The notes beneath the pieces were generated by a model that was not told where the DNA came from, searched no databases, and was given only the letters and a program-made list of their open reading frames with translations. From NCBI GenBank assembly GCA_034522175.1, contig JAXHLQ010000001.1, positions 1,612,001 through 1,676,000 of the forward strand: a DNA stretch of 64,000 bases, written 5' to 3'. Position 1 is the first letter of the stretch, and each line of letters opens with the position of its first letter. Position numbers and translations under genes: made by a program. This document shows, in pieces, positions 55,874 to 63,945 of the stretch. The stretch comes from JAIPDZ01 sp034522175 (GTDB lineage: Bacteria > Desulfobacterota > DSM-4660 > Desulfatiglandales > Desulfatiglandaceae).

Positions 55874-57061
55874 ATGACCGTATGGATTGAAACCGATCTC
55901 TGTAACGGGTGCAAACGCTGTGTCAAGGCCTGCTCCTACGGGGCCGTCGAGGTGGCGGACGGCAAGGCCGAGATTCTGAGCCACTGTACATCGTGCGGGG
56001 CCTGCATAGAAGCCTGCAAGCAGAAGGCCATTCAGACGGATGTGGCGCCCAAAAGCATACCGGATTTCAGTGACCGTAAAGGGGTGTGGGTCTTTGCCGA
56101 ACAGCGGGGGGGAGCCCTGAACCCCGTATCATTCGAGCTTCTCGGGAAAGCCCAGACCCTTGCCGCAGATCTTGGACAGAAGGTTTCGGCCGTGCTCATG
56201 GGAAACCAGGTGTCCGATTTGACAAAACCGCTCTTCGAATACGGCGCGGACAACGTGTATCTTGTCCAGCATCGGGCGCTCAAGGAATACCGCACCCTCT
56301 CTTACACAAAAGTGATGGACCGTTTCATACGGGAATATAGACCCAATATTCTGCTCATGGGCGCCACCCATATCGGGCGGGACCTTGCCCCCCGTCTCTC
56401 CCGGCGGGTGGGGGTTGGACTGACCGCAGACTGTACGGAACTCAGTATCGATCCCGAAGAAGGGATTCTTCTCCAGACCCGTCCCGCATTCGGCGGAAAT
56501 GTGATGGCCACCATCGCCAACCGGTATTCCAGGCCACAGATGGCCACAGTTCGGCCCGGCGTCATGGAAGCGGTGAAAAAAAAGAACGGAAAGGGAACGC
56601 TGATTAAACACAAGGTGTCCCTGACTGAGAAGGAGATCGGGACGAAGGTTATCGAGCAGTTCAAGGAGAAGAGGAAGGGGGTCAACCTGAACGATGCGAA
56701 GGTCATCGTGGCCGGAGGTAGAGGGGTTGGCGGCGAAGCAGGAATGAAGACGTTATTTTCCCTGGCAGAGGCCTTTGGTGGGGAAGTGGCCGGTACGCGA
56801 ATCATCGTGGAAGAGGGATGGCTCCCTGTTGAAAGGCAGGTGGGACAAACCGGGCAGACCGTAAGGCCGGAGATCTATATCGCGTGCGGCATTTCAGGTG
56901 CAATTCAACACCGCGCAGGCATACTCGATTCCAGGTATATCATTGCCATCAACAAGGATCCGGGAGCACCGATCTTCAAGGTGGCGGATTGGGGAATTGT
57001 GGGCGACCTTCACCAGGTGGTTCCGGAATTGATCCGGGCGATTAAAAAGGAAAAGCGTTAA
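55874..57061 (+). CDS. Electron transfer flavoprotein alpha subunit with N-terminal 2[4Fe-4S] ferredoxin domain
   Basis: The start at 55874 (MTVWIETDLCNGC) follows AGGAG; an upstream frame to 55793 is not needed. The 395-residue product has two CxxCxxCxxxC motifs at about residues 10-50 (CNGCKRCVKAC, CTSCGACIEAC). The EtfA N-terminal domain follows, then the FAD domain with GGRGVGGEAG, QVGQTGQTVRPEIYIACGIS and INKDPGAPIFKVADWG. It would pass electrons between acyl-CoA dehydrogenase and a membrane or FeS acceptor. No etfB is adjacent, which is unusual. Confidence 0.88.
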   Translation: MTVWIETDLCNGCKRCVKACSYGAVEVADGKAEILSHCTSCGACIEACKQKAIQTDVAPKSIPDFSDRKGVWVFAEQRGGALNPVSFELLGKAQTLAADLGQKVSAVLMGNQVSDLTKPLFEYGADNVYLVQHRALKEYRTLSYTKVMDRFIREYRPNILLMGATHIGRDLAPRLSRRVGVGLTADCTELSIDPEEGILLQTRPAFGGNVMATIANRYSRPQMATVRPGVMEAVKKKNGKGTLIKHKVSLTEKEIGTKVIEQFKEKRKGVNLNDAKVIVAGGRGVGGEAGMKTLFSLAEAFGGEVAGTRIIVEEGWLPVERQVGQTGQTVRPEIYIACGISGAIQHRAGILDSRYIIAINKDPGAPIFKVADWGIVGDLHQVVPELIRAIKKEKR

Positions 57062-57074
57062 CAGGGAGAGGACC

Positions 57075-58205
57075 ATGCGTTCAGATATTGAAAAGCTCCA
57101 TCGCCAGATCATGGCCAGATTTGTAAACGAAGAGGTCGTTCCCGTGGCGAGGGAGGTGGATGAAAAGGGGGATTTTCCGTTCTATCTGTTCAAGAAACTC
57201 GCTGACATGGGGATCTTAGGGATCCGTTACCCCAAGAAGGTGGGCGGATCCAACGGCAATACCACCCTGTTCTGCATCGCCATGGAAGAACTGGCGAGGG
57301 GGCTTTTGAGCCTTGCCGCGACCACCGCCATGCAATGCCTGATGGCTACCAACGGCCTCTATCTTTATGGAACCAGGGAGATGCACGAGGCATATCTCCG
57401 GCCGGCCCTAAGGGGTGAAAAAATCGGTGCCTTTCAATTGACGGAACCGGAAGCAGGGTCTGATCTCAGTGCGGTGAGGACGGCGGCGACCAGGGTCCAG
57501 GACGGATGGGTGGTGAACGGCATGAAGACATGGGCCACCAGCGGGCCCTATGGGGATTTCCATACCGTGTTGTGTCAGACGGATCCGGCCAAGAAACTGA
57601 AAGGCCTCATGTTCGTTTTTGTTCCCAGCGATACGCCGGGCTTCTCTCACAGCAAGAAGTTTCAAACCCTCGGCACCAGGACATCATCACTCTCTGAAAT
57701 CTATTTCAACAACTGCCACGTACCGTCTGAATACATGCTGGGTGAATTGGGCAAAGGGCTCAAGGTGCTCCTCACCATCCTGTCCGAGATCCGGATCATG
57801 ACCGCCTGCCTGGCCCTGGGATTGCATCGTGCCGCCATGGATGATTCCATCCAATACTGTAAGGAACGGTCGCAATTCGGAAAACCCATCGGAAAATATC
57901 AGCTGATTCAGGCCAAAATTGCCAATATGGCCGTCAATCTGGAAGCCGGACATCTCATGACCTACAAAGTGACCCATCTCATCGATAACAAGATCGAATG
58001 CCTCAATGAGGCTTCCATGGCCAAATATTTTACGGTGGAGGCAGTCTGTAAGACCTGCGATGAGGCCACGAGAATCTTCGGGGCCTACGGCTATTCCATG
58101 GAATACGATGTGCAGCGATATTACCGTGACAACCGCTTTTTGCTCTATGGGGGCGGGACTCACGAGGTATTGCAGACGACCATCGCGAGACAGTTCGGTA
58201 TTTAG
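57075..58205 (+). CDS. Acyl-CoA dehydrogenase family protein lacking the usual catalytic Glu
   Basis: The 376-residue flavoprotein has the family blocks FQLTEPEAGSD near residue 120, VNGMKTWATSG near 147 and ERSQFGKPIGKYQLIQAKIA near 264. The C-terminal motif, normally Y-E-G-T with the catalytic Glu, reads YGGGTHEV, with Gly359 in place of Glu. A Glu in helix G (Glu238, LSEIRIMTA) lies one residue from the position used by isovaleryl-CoA dehydrogenase. The substrate is unknown. It follows the EtfA gene by 13 bp and is probably its redox partner. Confidence 0.88.
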   Translation: MRSDIEKLHRQIMARFVNEEVVPVAREVDEKGDFPFYLFKKLADMGILGIRYPKKVGGSNGNTTLFCIAMEELARGLLSLAATTAMQCLMATNGLYLYGTREMHEAYLRPALRGEKIGAFQLTEPEAGSDLSAVRTAATRVQDGWVVNGMKTWATSGPYGDFHTVLCQTDPAKKLKGLMFVFVPSDTPGFSHSKKFQTLGTRTSSLSEIYFNNCHVPSEYMLGELGKGLKVLLTILSEIRIMTACLALGLHRAAMDDSIQYCKERSQFGKPIGKYQLIQAKIANMAVNLEAGHLMTYKVTHLIDNKIECLNEASMAKYFTVEAVCKTCDEATRIFGAYGYSMEYDVQRYYRDNRFLLYGGGTHEVLQTTIARQFGI

Positions 58206-58673
58206 AAAAGAAGTGCCCTGCTGGAAGCGGACAGAATAGAGTCCAACGGGTTTGAAACCTTTGGCATTCGAAGTGTCCTGGAGAGTTACGCCGCGCGGCT
58301 GGCGACCATTCGGCATCTTGAAAGCGAGTTGACCCCCTTGGAGGAGAAACTTCTTGCCTACGAGACATCCTTCGGAAGGGGGGAGTTGGAGGCATTGCCG
58401 AAAATCAACACGGAGTTCCACGATCTCCTCTACGGGCTCAGTCGCAGTCCGAGATTGATCAAAATGATAAATGATCTGAGGGACCAGATCTACCGTTTCA
58501 GACTGATGACTTTGAAAATCGACGGAATGGCGCGATTGAGCAATGAAAATCACCGGCGTATGCTGAAGGCCATCAAAGTCAGGGATGCCGACGGCGTTGA
58601 AAAATTGGTCAGGGAGCATATCTTACGCGGACAGGACGTGGTCTTGAACCAGTTTGATATACAAAATAATTGA
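58206..58673 (+). pseudogene. GntR-family regulator fragment: FCD ligand-binding domain without DNA-binding domain
   Basis: Directly after the dehydrogenase TAG, the same frame encodes an FCD-type all-helical domain: FGIRSVLESYAARLATIRHL, INTEFHDLLYGLSRSPRL, NENHRRMLKAIKVRDADGVE and LVREHI. The metal/ligand residues typical of FCD (Asp, His, His) can be traced. No winged helix precedes it, no ATG or ribosome binding site is present, and the only nearby starts are internal. This looks like a regulator gene whose first 70-80 codons were deleted. Confidence 0.6.
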
Positions 58674-58779
58674 TGGATTGACGCCGACGGATTTACAAAT
58701 GCTGCGGTATGAGGTGTCATCGGGCATAGGCCTTGGGGCCGGACAAACCCTATTTTGACCATGTTAAGGAGTTTGAGCT

Positions 58780-59178
58780 ATGGGAACCAGAAAAATACGA
58801 ATGCTTTTGGCCAAGCCGGGACTGGACGGTCACGACCGGGGGGCGAAAGTAGTGGCACACGCCTTGAAAGAGGCCGGTATGGAGGTGATTTATACCGGTC
58901 TTCACCAAACCGTGGCCAGCATCGTGAACCAGGCCGTCCAGGAAGATGCCGACGGCATCGGACTTTCCATCATGTCGGGCGCGCACATCCCCATTTGTAA
59001 GAAACTGATGGGTATGTTAAAAGAAAAAGGGATCGATGATAAGTTGATTGTCGTTGGCGGCGTGATTCCCAACAGGGATATCCCGGTACTTCAGGAAATG
59101 GGTGTGAACGGCATTTTCCCGGGGGGATCCCATTTTGACCAGATTGTGGGATTTATACAGGACAACGTGCAGAATTGA
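58780..59178 (+). CDS. Coenzyme-B12-binding small subunit of an acyl-CoA mutase
   Basis: The 132-residue protein matches the C-terminal cobalamin domain of methylmalonyl-CoA mutase-type enzymes. The B12 motif is GLDGHDRGAK with His18 as lower axial ligand, followed by SIMSGAH and VVGGVIPN. AAGGAG lies upstream. The large subunit gene follows 61 bp later. A separate small subunit is usual for isobutyryl- and 2-hydroxyisobutyryl-CoA mutases and for some methylmalonyl-CoA mutases. Confidence 0.92.
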   Translation: MGTRKIRMLLAKPGLDGHDRGAKVVAHALKEAGMEVIYTGLHQTVASIVNQAVQEDADGIGLSIMSGAHIPICKKLMGMLKEKGIDDKLIVVGGVIPNRDIPVLQEMGVNGIFPGGSHFDQIVGFIQDNVQN

Positions 59179-59239
59179 GGGGTTCATCCCCGAAGCGAGA
59201 TATCTTATCAGCCACATCCAATGAACCAGAGAGGGAGCC

Positions 59240-60868
59240 ATGGGAGTAGCCACATATAGCAAAGATGAAAAGGATGCCATCCAAAAGGTTACCCTGCAGT
59301 CAGGGATCGATGTCAAACCGGTATACACGCCGGATGATCTGAACGCTATCGGGTTTGACTACGAAAACGATCTGGGGGATCCCGGTGAGTTTCCCTTTAC
59401 ACGGAGTCTCCATCCCCAGGGATTCAGGAGCAGAAACTGGACCACCCGTCAGTACACCGGGTTCGGCACGCCCGAGGAGACCAATGAGCGGTTTAAACTG
59501 ATGATATCCCACGGGCAGACCGGGCTGAATGTGGCCTTTGACCTGCCTACCCAGATGGGGTACGACTCGGACAGCGAGATGGCCGAGGGAGAAGTGGGTC
59601 GGGTCGGTATGGCCGTGGACTCGTTAAGGGATTTTGAGGTGGCCTTTAAGGATATTCAGCTGGATCGGATCGGCAGCGGGTTGACCATCAATGCCGTGGC
59701 TTCCATCATGCTGGCCATGTACCAGGCGGTGGCAGAGAAATCCGGTTTTGACAAGACCCGGATCTCGGCCACACCCCAGAACGATATCCTGAAGGAAATC
59801 GTGGGCCGGGGGGCCTGGATCTATCCGGTTGATCCGGCGGTACGGCTCATCGGCGACACCATTGAATATGCCATGACAAAACTGCCTCGATGCAACCCGG
59901 TGTCCGTCTGCGGATACCATATTCGGGAATCGGGCTGTACACCCGCCCAGGAGATTTCCTACGCCCTCCTGATCGCCTTCGCCTACATCGACAATGTGAT
60001 CGCCAGGGGGTATCAGGCAGAAGATTTCGTGGGCAGATTTTCCTTTAATCTGAATATCTATGGAAACCTCTGGGAGACGGTGGCCAAGTTCAGGGCGGCT
60101 CGAAAACTGTGGGCCAAGCTGCTCCGGGAGCGCTATGATGTCCGGAACAAGAAGGCGCTTTTCCTTCGGGGGATATTCGGCGGGGGCGGTTCCGGCATGA
60201 CCAAGCAGCAGCCGGAAAACAATATCGTGCGGGGGGCCTATTATGCCCTGGGTGCAGCCCTTTCGGGCGCTCAGACCACGGCGTTGTGCTCCTTTGATGA
60301 GGCCTACACCATTCCCACGGAGCGGGCGGCCCTCCTGTCGCTGCGGACGTTCCAGATCCTGATGGATGAAATCGGCCTGAGAGATACGGTTGATCCGCTG
60401 GCCGGCTCCTATTTCATTGAGACCCTCACCAAACAGATGGAAGAAAAGATCCTCGAGGAGATGGCGAAGGTGGAAAAAGTGGGCGGAATGCTTGAGGCGG
60501 TATCTTCAGGATATGTTCAGAAAGAGGTGGCCCGGCAGGCCTACGAGTTCGAGAAGAAACTGCAGCAGGGTCAGGTCACCAAGGTGGGCGTAAATAAATA
60601 CACCGAAGGCGCGGACATGGAGGTGGAACTTCATGAATACAATGAAGAATGGGCCCAGCTTCAGGTCGATCGGCTCAAGGCACTCAAGCGGGATCGGGAC
60701 AATAAGGCCGTCACCGATTCGCTGAAGGCCCTTGAAAGGGCGGCCAAGGCGAAGGAAAACGTGATGCCCTATCTCGTGGCGTGCTGCAATTCCTACGCAA
60801 CCGTCGGCGAAATGGCGGATGTTTTCAGGGATGTGTTCGGTGAATATGTTGAACCGAGTATCTTTTAA
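59240..60868 (+). CDS. Divergent large subunit of a B12-dependent acyl-CoA mutase (methylmalonyl-CoA mutase family)
   Basis: The 542-residue TIM-barrel subunit keeps Tyr72 in RQYTGF, Arg190 in EIVGRGAWIYP, and Tyr226-His227 in CGYHIRESG. These correspond to Tyr89, Arg207, Tyr243 and His244 of Propionibacterium methylmalonyl-CoA mutase. The CoA-channel segment is unusual (LHPQGFRSRNW instead of a GPYPTMY-type motif). The loop before QQPENNIVR reads RGIFGGGGSGM instead of the common RFHTQTAGSTL. It is therefore a distinct subfamily with an unknown substrate; it is annotated as methylmalonyl-CoA mutase only by family. Confidence 0.85.
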   Translation: MGVATYSKDEKDAIQKVTLQSGIDVKPVYTPDDLNAIGFDYENDLGDPGEFPFTRSLHPQGFRSRNWTTRQYTGFGTPEETNERFKLMISHGQTGLNVAFDLPTQMGYDSDSEMAEGEVGRVGMAVDSLRDFEVAFKDIQLDRIGSGLTINAVASIMLAMYQAVAEKSGFDKTRISATPQNDILKEIVGRGAWIYPVDPAVRLIGDTIEYAMTKLPRCNPVSVCGYHIRESGCTPAQEISYALLIAFAYIDNVIARGYQAEDFVGRFSFNLNIYGNLWETVAKFRAARKLWAKLLRERYDVRNKKALFLRGIFGGGGSGMTKQQPENNIVRGAYYALGAALSGAQTTALCSFDEAYTIPTERAALLSLRTFQILMDEIGLRDTVDPLAGSYFIETLTKQMEEKILEEMAKVEKVGGMLEAVSSGYVQKEVARQAYEFEKKLQQGQVTKVGVNKYTEGADMEVELHEYNEEWAQLQVDRLKALKRDRDNKAVTDSLKALERAAKAKENVMPYLVACCNSYATVGEMADVFRDVFGEYVEPSIF

Positions 60869-60978
60869 CGTCTATAATAGATCGTCGTTTTAACATGGAT
60901 GAAGGGAGGTGAAAGAGCAAGGTCCTTCGTGGCAATTGGATCCTAAGCCGTTAAAGTAAGCGTAAGGAGGTCTTCACG

Positions 60979-62004
60979 ATGAAAAAGGAATTCGCGTTTG
61001 TCTTGGCCGGAATTTTTTTGGTCTCAATCTTAGTGGTGGGATTGTCTCCCGCCCCAGCCGTTTCAGAAACCATCAAATTGACCTATGCCAACTTTCCACC
61101 CGCACCCACGTTCCCATGCATTCAGATGGAAAAGTGGAAAAAAGTGGTTGAAAAGCGAACCAACGGCAAAGTCTCCATTCAAACCTTCCCGGGTGGTACC
61201 CTCTTAAAAGCCAAAGGCATGATGGATGGCGTGATAGCGGGAACAGCCGATATCGGCTGCCTGTGCATGGCCTATCAACCGGGCCGGTTTTTGATCACCA
61301 ACGCCACGGCCCTCCCCTTAGGATTACCCAACTCGGAAGTGGCCAGCCTGACCCTTTGGGACCTGTACAAGAAATACAAACCCGAAGCGTTTGCCAAAGT
61401 CAAGGTGCTCACCATGTTTACCACGGCCCCATCCAATATCATGTCCAAGATCCCCATCAGAAACCTGGAAGAACTGAAAGGGGTTCCCATCCGGGCGTCG
61501 GGGGGCGCGGCCCAGATCCTGAAGGCCTGGGGAGCCAACCGGGTGGGGATGCCCATGCCCGAAACCCCGGAAGCACTGCAGAAGGGGGTTGTCAAGGGAT
61601 TGTTTTCCTCCCTCGAAGTGATGAAGGACTTCAAATTTGCGGAACTCTGCAAATATGTGACCCTCACGGAAACACCCGTCTATCCCTTTGCCGTGGTTAT
61701 GAATATGGATAAGTGGAACGCGCTTCCGGATGACGTCAAGGCGGTGTTCGACGAGCTGGGTACCCAGCAGTCTGCATGGACCGGGGCCTATATGGACAAT
61801 CATGTCATCGAGTCCATTAACTGGTCTAAAGAAAAACAGGGAGTGAAGGTATTTACCCTCTCTGAAGAGCAAAAGGCCAAGTGGGACAAACTGCTGGAGC
61901 CCATTGTCGACAATTGGATCAAAGCCAACGCGGAAAAGGGGCTCCCTGCAAAACAGATTGTCGAAGACATCAAGGACTTTGCCCGCATGTATGAGGGGAA
62001 ATAG
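60979..62004 (+). CDS. TRAP transporter substrate-binding protein (DctP family)
   Basis: AAGGAGG precedes the ATG. The 341-residue product has a signal peptide (ending APAVS-E) and the mature start TIKLTYANFPPAPTFPCIQM. The family's carboxylate-binding Arg is in LKGVPIRASGGAAQILKAWG near residue 172. NRVGMPMPETPEALQKGVVK is also conserved. It captures an organic acid for the DctQM permease that follows and lies directly after the mutase genes. Confidence 0.92.
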   Translation: MKKEFAFVLAGIFLVSILVVGLSPAPAVSETIKLTYANFPPAPTFPCIQMEKWKKVVEKRTNGKVSIQTFPGGTLLKAKGMMDGVIAGTADIGCLCMAYQPGRFLITNATALPLGLPNSEVASLTLWDLYKKYKPEAFAKVKVLTMFTTAPSNIMSKIPIRNLEELKGVPIRASGGAAQILKAWGANRVGMPMPETPEALQKGVVKGLFSSLEVMKDFKFAELCKYVTLTETPVYPFAVVMNMDKWNALPDDVKAVFDELGTQQSAWTGAYMDNHVIESINWSKEKQGVKVFTLSEEQKAKWDKLLEPIVDNWIKANAEKGLPAKQIVEDIKDFARMYEGK

Positions 62005-62027
62005 GCGTAAAGCCACGTGACCTACCC

Positions 62028-62098
62028 GGTTTCAGGTTTCAGTGTCGGGCTCACCGATGGTGGTTTCTTGCGGGTTCCGACACCTGACACCTGAAACC
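62028..62098. repeat. Inverted repeat related to the GTGTCGG repeat family
   Basis: GGTTTCAGGTTTCAGTGTCG (62028-62047, continuing G) and CCGACACCTGACACCTGAAA (62077-62096, continuing CC) are nearly exact inverted copies with a 28-nt loop. No T-run follows. Confidence 0.6.
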
Positions 62099-62121
62099 TC
62101 ATCGAACACCGAGGAAACCGA

Positions 62122-62612
62122 ATGGCTTTTCTGGAGAGGATAACCCGATACCTGAACCGGATACTCATGTTCATTGCCGGCCTGTTTTTGCTGGCCATGA
62201 TATTTTTGACCTGTGCCAATGTGTTTCTGCGTCTCGTCTGGGTGCCGGTCAGCGGGACGTTTGAGTTGATGGGCTATTTCGGGGCGGTTCTCACGGCATT
62301 CGCCCTGGGGTACACCCAAGTCAGGAAGGGGCATATTGCCGTGGATATCGTGGTCAATGGCTTTTCTGATCGAAAAAAAAAGATCCTCAATGTCGTCAAC
62401 CATCTGATCTGCATGGTCTTTTTCGCGCTTACCGCCTGGCAGATCGCCCAGTATGCCACGACCTTGATGGAAACAGGGGAAGTCACGGAAACGCTCCATA
62501 TCATATACTATCCCTTTACCTACGGCGTGGCCCTGGGATGCGCCGTGCTCTCCCTGGTCTTCCTGACCGAATTCCTGAAAACCATTTTGAAAACGGGGAG
62601 GTTAAGCCGTGA
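62122..62612 (+). CDS. TRAP transporter small membrane subunit (DctQ), frame break near its end
   Basis: The product has four membrane helices and the DctQ motif YTQVRKGHIAVDIVVNGF near residue 65. As given, the frame runs on into dctM. Adding one A at 62590-62593 ends the protein as ILKNGEVKP with a TGA at 62610-62612 that overlaps a dctM GTG by the common GTGA arrangement. The subunit would then be about 163 residues, normal for DctQ. Confidence 0.8.
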
Positions 62613-63912
62613 GTGCCACACTTATTGGAATCATTGGCATCGTTATCCTCCTCCTGGTTCTTTTCTTTTGGGAATGCCCGTGGGCTTTGCCATGGGCATC
62701 GTGGGGTTTTGCGGTTTTTGGTACGTGGTCTCCTTTGAAGCGGCCATAACGGTGGTGGGAACCGACATATGGGGCACCTTTTCGAAGTACGGGCTGACGG
62801 TGGTGCCGCTGTTTATTTTCCTCGGGTATCTCGCCTTCAATTCCGGGATCGCGGAACGGTTGTACAATGCGGCCTACAAGTGGTTCGGTCACTGGCGCGG
62901 GGGGCTTGCCATCGCCACCATCGGTGCCGATGAACTCTTTGCCGCCATCTGCGGGTCCAACACGGCCACGGCGGCCACCATGGGAACGGTGGCCCTTCCC
63001 CAGATGACCAAATACCATTATGATACCCGACTCAGCAGCGGGACCGTGGTGACCGGCGGGACCCTGGGCACGGTCATGCCGCCCAGTGTGGTCCTGATTG
63101 TCATCGGTCTTCAGACCAAGCAATCCATCATCAAACTCTTCCTGGGGGGGATTCTCCCGGCGGTTTTGCTGGGGATTCTCTTTGTCCTGACCATCGTTAC
63201 TCTCTGCCGGATCTATCCCCACTTCGGGCCGGCAGGACCCAAGACCAGTCTCCGGGAGAAGCTGGTGGCGCTTGTCGGGGTCATCGAGGCGGTGGCCATA
63301 TTTGTGCTGGTCATCGGGGGCCTTTATCTGGGACTGTTTACCCCCACGGAGGCCGGGGCCGTGGGCGTATTTTTCACCCTGCTGGTTACCGTCGGTACGG
63401 GGCGTCTCAAGTGGAGGGGGTTTATCGATTCCATAAGGGAGTCCCTGAAAATATCCTGTATGGTCTTTTTTCTGGTGACCGGCGCCATCATATTCGGCCG
63501 GTTTCTTGCCGTCACCCGGCTCCCCTTTATGGTAGCCGAATTTGCGTCCGGCCTTCCGGTCTCACCGTATCTGATTCTGACATTTATCCTGCTCATTTAT
63601 CTCTTGGGGGGCTGTTTCATCGACTCACTCGGATTCCTCGTGCTGACCATCCCGATCTTCTTCCCCCTGGGGATCGCGCTCGGGTTCGATCCCATATGGT
63701 ATGCCATTCTCCTGACGATGGTAACCACCATGGGAGCGATTACACCGCCTGTTGGGGTCAACATATATGTGGTCAAGGCGCTGGCACCCGAAATCGAATT
63801 GGGAACCATCTTCAAGAGCGTCAGTTTTTTCCTGATGGCCTGTATTGTGTCCATCATCCTCTTGATCATATTTCCGCAAATTGTGCTCTTCATCCCAAAC
63901 ATGGCTCAGTAG
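62609..63912 (+). CDS. TRAP transporter large permease (DctM), one frame break near its start
   Basis: A GTG at 62609 opens SATLIGIIGIVILLLVLF. Adding one T at 62666-62669 leads on to LGMPVGFAMGIVGFCGFWYV and the rest. The family blocks TVVPLFIFLGYLAFNSGIAE, GSNTATAATMGTVALPQM and MPPSVVLIVIGLQTKQS are clear. About 434 residues with 11-12 helices. As given, the sequence reads as a 596-residue DctQ-DctM fusion, which I regard as an artefact of two single-base losses. Confidence 0.85.
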
Positions 63913-63945
63913 GATTGATGATTGTTGATGGATGATTGGCGATTG
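63913..63945. repeat. GATTG-type intergenic repeat
   Basis: GATTGATGATTGTTGATGGA followed by TGATTGGCGATTG, right after the dctM stop; same unit type as at 46753-46785. Confidence 0.55.

Noticed and set aside
62122..63912. Single 596-residue DctQ-DctM fusion protein
   Set aside because: The junction is explained by two missing bases that restore a normal GTGA overlap between separate dctQ and dctM.
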